A stretch of DNA of 64,000 nucleotides from Geminisphaera colitermitum TAV2 (GTDB taxonomy: Bacteria > Verrucomicrobiota > Verrucomicrobiia > Opitutales > Opitutaceae), in NCBI RefSeq assembly GCF_000171235.2, contig NZ_ABEA03000173.1:1-64000 (forward strand), read 5' to 3'. Shown piece after piece: positions 61,027-64,000 of this stretch. The position numbers and the translations under genes were made by a program. Each line of letters starts with the position of its first letter. Position 1 is the first letter of the stretch. The notes under the pieces were generated by a model, which ran no database searches, was not told the DNA's origin, and saw only the letters and a list, made by a program, of their open reading frames with translations.

Positions 61027-61483
61027 ACCAATCGTTTTTTTTGTCTCAGGCGACCCGAAGGGCCAGCCTCGCCCCCGCGCCTTCGCCCGGCGCGTTGGGA
61101 ACAAATTCGTTGCTCGTGTATTCGACGCCGGGACCGCCGAGGGCTGGAAGTCCCGCATCGCCGTTGCGGCCAAATCGCTCACACCAGCTCAACCTTACAC
61201 CGACCCCGTTCGCGTCAGGCTGCATTTCTTCTTCCCGCGCCCCAAAGCCCATTTCCGCACCGGGAAAAATGCACACCTCATGCGGGACGACGCCCCCTCC
61301 TACCACATCGCCAAGCCCGATTGTGACAACCTCGCCAAAGCAGTTTTGGACGCCATGACGCAGCTAGGCGGCTGGTGGGGGGACGATCAGCAGGTTGCCA
61401 GCCTCGCAGTCTGCAAGAGCTACGTATCCACCATCCAGCTACATCCCGGCGTTAATATCTCCGTCTCACAATGCAACCAGTAA
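61019..61483 (+). CDS. rusA: RusA-type Holliday junction resolvase
   Basis: A 154-residue protein with the family's acidic residues: KPDCDNLAKAVLDAM (Asp101, Asp103, Asp111) and GDDQQVASL (Asp122-123). It begins VFFVSGDPKGQPRPRAFARR, the usual N-terminus. The start lies inside the helicase stop. RusA enzymes resolve four-way junctions arising from phage recombination. Confidence 0.9.
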   Translation: MNKPIVFFVSGDPKGQPRPRAFARRVGNKFVARVFDAGTAEGWKSRIAVAAKSLTPAQPYTDPVRVRLHFFFPRPKAHFRTGKNAHLMRDDAPSYHIAKPDCDNLAKAVLDAMTQLGGWWGDDQQVASLAVCKSYVSTIQLHPGVNISVSQCNQ

Positions 61484-61761
61484 ATCCACAATCACCCTTT
61501 ATTCTCGTTACAGGATGGGATGGGTTCCCGCTCCACATCGACGCACGGCGGATAATGTCGGTCAAGGCCCATGTCGATTCCACACCGGAGAGTCCGCGCT
61601 GCATGGTAAACATGTCATGTGAGCGCGAGAGCGAGGAATGGAACCTGCGCACTCCTGCGGATACACTGCTCGCAACCCTTCACGACATCAACCCCTTGGT
61701 TTTTCGTCCGCTCAACACACCGAATGCGGAGGGCGTAGCCACTCCTCAATTACATGGTTAG
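61471..61761 (+). CDS. Small hypothetical early protein
   Basis: A 96-residue protein, MQPVNPQSPFILVTGWDGFP, then SPRCMVNMSCERESEEWNLR. It overlaps the RusA stop by 13 bases. No family is recognised. Beta-rich. Confidence 0.5.
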   Translation: MQPVNPQSPFILVTGWDGFPLHIDARRIMSVKAHVDSTPESPRCMVNMSCERESEEWNLRTPADTLLATLHDINPLVFRPLNTPNAEGVATPQLHG

Positions 61762-61764
61762 CCT

Positions 61765-62172
61765 ATGAAAACGAAACACAAGCCCTTCAAGATCAAGCGC
61801 GGGTTCTACAACTATCGCGGCTACAACATTGTCGCATGTGGCCCGCGCCGCTGGACGATCATGAATGAAGACGACTCCGTTGCTGCCGAAACCAAGACGC
61901 TCCGTGTGATGCTGCGCAAGTGCGACGGGTGGGAGCGTGAGACAGCAGCGAAGCCAAGAAAATACGTGCGGCTTCGCCCCGGTCAGAAGCGTCGCGTCGG
62001 CTACCAATACCGCTACCGCGACGCATGCGGTTGGACACCGTGGCTCAATGGAGACCACGAGGGATGGACCATTTGCCCCGGCACCGGTTGCCAGTTTCGC
62101 GCCCCTAGACTCCGCGTAACAATCAGGCCAGAGAATCCGGCCCGAAAACCTGAACCCTCCGCCTACCCGTGA
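61765..62172 (+). CDS. Basic hypothetical early protein
   Basis: A 135-residue basic, aromatic-rich protein (KTKHKPFKIKRGFYNYRGYN, later KKYVRLRPGQKRR-like stretch and CPGTGCQFRAPRLRV). Likely nucleic-acid-binding from charge alone. No family is recognised. GGTTAG lies just ahead of its start. Confidence 0.5.
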   Translation: MKTKHKPFKIKRGFYNYRGYNIVACGPRRWTIMNEDDSVAAETKTLRVMLRKCDGWERETAAKPRKYVRLRPGQKRRVGYQYRYRDACGWTPWLNGDHEGWTICPGTGCQFRAPRLRVTIRPENPARKPEPSAYP

Positions 62173-62229
62173 CGCTTGGCCGGATTCTCTGCGGCGCATG
62201 GTTAGGCCCGTAACCAATAAACGAATACA

Positions 62230-62598
62230 ATGAGCAAACATATCCCCCGCCCCCCGCTGGAAATCGCGGACGAATACGAGATGAGCGCGCAGAGCTGTGC
62301 CGACTTCGGAGATCAGGAGTCGGCGGCAGAAGACATGGAGGTGGCACGCACCATCCGCGGGTTGGTCCGCGACCTCGCGGCCGCCGTTAAGGACTCGGCC
62401 CGCATGGATTGGATGGCGGACAGCTACGGAGCCGCCGGGCTCGATCAGGCATCCGCCGAGGAAGAGGCGCGCACTTACGAGCGCGCCTATGGCGAGGCTA
62501 AAAAACGCGGCATGGCGGATCGCGGTGCGGTGCGCTTCGCGGTCGATGCTGCCATCGCCCTTCGGCCTAACGTTCCTGATGAGCCACGCGATGAATAA
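62230..62598 (+). CDS. Helical hypothetical early protein
   Basis: A 122-residue acidic helical protein (EIADEYEMSAQSCADFGDQE, RGLVRDLAAAVKDSARMDWM, then ARTYERAYGEAKKRGMADR). The RMDWM patch after a helix is common in small phage hypothetical proteins. Its leader contains GTAACC and AATACAATG. Function is unknown. Confidence 0.55.
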   Translation: MSKHIPRPPLEIADEYEMSAQSCADFGDQESAAEDMEVARTIRGLVRDLAAAVKDSARMDWMADSYGAAGLDQASAEEEARTYERAYGEAKKRGMADRGAVRFAVDAAIALRPNVPDEPRDE

Positions 62599-62836
62599 CG
62601 CCCAGCAGCAAAACCGAGCGCAATCGCGTTGTGCTCTGGCAGGTGGTTCTCTGCGCCGTGGCACGCGTCTTCGCTCTATGAAGTGGGGCGACTGCATCCT
62701 GATTCGACCGGCCACTCTCGCGCCCGGAACGCGCGTGAATGTCAACGGCGTCTGGGGCCAAATCCGAAACCGATGGCTACCCGCTGAAGACTTTGCGGCA
62801 GGCACAGAGAACCCGGAGGTGAAACATGAGCGCTAG
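62591..62836 (+). CDS. Small hypothetical early protein
   Basis: An 81-residue protein starting at ATG 62591 (an ATG at 62579 would add 4 residues). GDCILIRPATLAPGTRVNVN and GVWGQIRNRWLPAEDFAAG suggest a small beta-barrel. Overlaps the preceding gene. No family is recognised. Confidence 0.45.
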   Translation: MNNAQQQNRAQSRCALAGGSLRRGTRLRSMKWGDCILIRPATLAPGTRVNVNGVWGQIRNRWLPAEDFAAGTENPEVKHER

Positions 62837-63107
62837 CGAATTGTTTCCACTGGCTGGTTCTGCACATCTTCGGCTATGCCCGAAGTGCCGCGAGAAACCT
62901 GTTTGGTGGCCCGCTGTAAATCACAGATACGGAAAGCTCGCATGCCCGAATGGGCACCATGTTACGGCGGAGGCCTCTCCCGAGGCCAATGCCTACGACT
63001 GGAATATTTGGTCAAAGGAGACCGCAGCAGAGATGCGCAACAAGAAGGAGCGTAACACCGAGGCCAGCGAACCCGGCCCGGGCGTCTGGTTCAGCCTCCG
63101 AAAATAA
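62826..63107 (+). CDS. Lar-like zinc-ribbon protein
   Basis: A 93-residue protein with LCPKC near the N-terminus, then KLACPNGHHVTAEAS and AYDWNIWSKE. Spacing of the Cys/His residues and the terminal 'A-WN' element recall the Lar/restriction-alleviation family. It overlaps the previous gene by 11 bases. If it is Lar-like it could modulate host restriction. The call is tentative. Confidence 0.5.
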   Translation: MSASELFPLAGSAHLRLCPKCREKPVWWPAVNHRYGKLACPNGHHVTAEASPEANAYDWNIWSKETAAEMRNKKERNTEASEPGPGVWFSLRK

Positions 63108-63117
63108 CCTCACGACA

Positions 63118-63450
63118 ATGGACACCTACGACGAAAAACTGACCGCGTGGAAACGCGCCCATGGCATGCCCGAAGAGCGGGCCGCCGAAGAGATCCCGGC
63201 CGGCGAGCTGCGCATGATGGCGGAGGACGCAAAATCGACAGGGAAAAGCTACTGCTGGATGTGCGCCGAAGAGTTCCCGATCCGCGACATGGTGATCGAG
63301 ACGAGCCCCTACAACCAGATGGACGAGGAGGCCATGGATGAAACGGGGTACGTCCCGGAGCCGGACCGCGTGCGGAAATGCAAAGCCTGCGTAAAGCGCG
63401 AGGAAGACGAATTTAACGGAGTCGAAGAGGGCCAAGACCCGAACGGCTGA
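63118..63450 (+). CDS. Small Cys4 zinc-binding early protein
   Basis: A 110-residue acidic protein with two CxxC pairs: YCWMCAEEFPIRDMVI and RKCKACVKREEDEF, consistent with one zinc site. The remainder is charged helix. No family is recognised. It follows the Lar-like gene by 10 bases. Confidence 0.55.
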   Translation: MDTYDEKLTAWKRAHGMPEERAAEEIPAGELRMMAEDAKSTGKSYCWMCAEEFPIRDMVIETSPYNQMDEEAMDETGYVPEPDRVRKCKACVKREEDEFNGVEEGQDPNG

Positions 63451-63474
63451 ACACACCAGCGGAGGCACGCACCA

Positions 63475-63756
63475 ATGGATAACGAAACACAACAAAAGCC
63501 AGAGGCGTTGCCTCCCGCGAATGGTTGGCCGGGCTTGTTCCTCTATCTCGGCGAAGCGGTCTTCCGCTTTGTGGGTTACGCTTTTTTCATGTTGGCTGGT
63601 GGGGGCATCGTCGCAAAAGCCAACCTCTTCGGCGTCCTCGTAGTGCTGTGTCTTGGTCACATGAGCATTAGCATGGCAATGGTTATAGACCAGATGGAGC
63701 GCGAGAAAGATTCCGATTCGGACAACACCGGAAACCAGCCGGCGAAGCTCGGCTGA
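63475..63756 (+). CDS. Small membrane protein
   Basis: A 93-residue protein with two hydrophobic helices, around YAFFMLAGGGIVAKANLFGV and LVVLCLGHMSISMAMVIDQM, and charged ends. Possibly a membrane accessory of the phage. Function is unknown. Confidence 0.5.
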   Translation: MDNETQQKPEALPPANGWPGLFLYLGEAVFRFVGYAFFMLAGGGIVAKANLFGVLVVLCLGHMSISMAMVIDQMEREKDSDSDNTGNQPAKLG

Positions 63757-63783
63757 GGAGACTTGGTTAGACTTTTGAATACA

Positions 63784-64000
63784 ATGAAATTCACACGAAC
63801 ATGGGCGATGCCGAACGGAGACACATTCAGTGTCCCCCCGATCGGCGACTTCGTGCGCAGCTACCTCGCCGCATCGCGTTGCTCGGTCGATCCCTTTGCT
63901 CGCAATAAGCGTTGGGCAACGCATACCAACGACCTCAATCCCGAAACCGAGGCAGAGCATCACATGGACGCTGAGGAGTTCCTCCGGATGCTCGCGCTTC
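63784..64000 (+). CDS. Start of a probable phage DNA methyltransferase (cut by window end)
   Basis: The first 72 codons read MKFTRTWAMPNGDTFSVPPI, then SVDPFARNKRWATHTNDLNP and EAEHHMDAEEFLRML. The DPFAR...ATHTNDLNP sequence is a SAM-binding-type motif seen at the start of phage adenine methyltransferases. The catalytic NPPY/DPPY motif would lie beyond the window. The leader contains AATACAATG. Confidence is limited by the missing part. Confidence 0.6.
   Translation, partial: MKFTRTWAMPNGDTFSVPPIGDFVRSYLAASRCSVDPFARNKRWATHTNDLNPETEAEHHMDAEEFLRMLAL

Noticed and set aside
1-64000. tRNA, rRNA or tmRNA genes
   Set aside because: None was recognised on reading both strands; a covariance-model scan would be needed to exclude a tRNA fragment at an attachment site.
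26365-64000. Phage single-subunit RNA polymerase, expected in true T7 relatives
   Set aside because: No RNA polymerase motif is present in the window; late genes probably use host polymerase, so the phage is T7-like only in its virion genes.

Overview
The window looks like accessory DNA of a GC-rich bacterium. SD-poor, A-rich leaders on many genes and the general gene flavour suggest Verrucomicrobiota (Opitutaceae-like). That placement is an inference from style; no rRNA, tRNA or core housekeeping gene is present to confirm it.

Left third (1-23.8 kb) is a patchwork of mobile and conflict genes. After a truncated fragment at the left edge come a small winged-helix gene (457-870), an AbiE-like two-gene toxin-antitoxin module (1132-2764) with a perfect operator palindrome, and a rightward defence-like operon (3222-16874). 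The operon encodes an HTH protein, a PLD nuclease-SNF2 helicase fusion, a DUF4062/AlbA-type ATP-binding protein, an Eco57I-class adenine methyltransferase, a RecF/SMC-like ATPase, a 40-residue micro-gene, a GNAT-PIN fusion and an ASCH protein. Three of its junctions are ATGA overlaps. A degenerate second copy of the winged-helix gene sits at the far end of the island and is split by a complete IS5-family element with a 4-bp target duplication. Beyond it lie a MobF/TraI relaxase remnant, a second IS (IS427-type, frameshifted transposase), an AT-rich stretch, and a HipBA module.

Right two thirds (about 23.8 kb to the window end) is a prophage of podovirus (T7-like) architecture. A large serine integrase lies at the left end. 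Leftward late genes run from terminase (about 50 kb) through portal, scaffold, capsid, tail adaptor, secreted and lysis-like proteins, nozzle, internal virion proteins and tail fibre to an 1883-residue polyvalent protein carrying an embedded P-loop. An 0.8-kb control region (50.9-51.7 kb) contains ten exact copies of TGTCAGT and separates the late genes from rightward early genes. The early genes include a lipoprotein moron, a divergent pair of ribbon-helix-helix regulators with TACACAC repeats between them, and a recombination/replication module (Sak4-like ATPase, coiled-coil partner, SSB-like protein with an acidic tip, sliding-clamp-like protein, SF2 helicase, RusA resolvase). A series of small zinc-binding or unknown proteins follows, then the start of a probable DNA methyltransferase that runs off the window. 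No phage RNA polymerase or DNA polymerase is visible here.

The features that most deserve a second look are the defence-like operon with its micro-gene and duplicated flank, the 26-G and 19-G tracts directly before tail genes, the TGTCAGT array, the trio of secreted proteins inside the virion gene cluster, and the kinase-like P-loop inside the giant virion protein.
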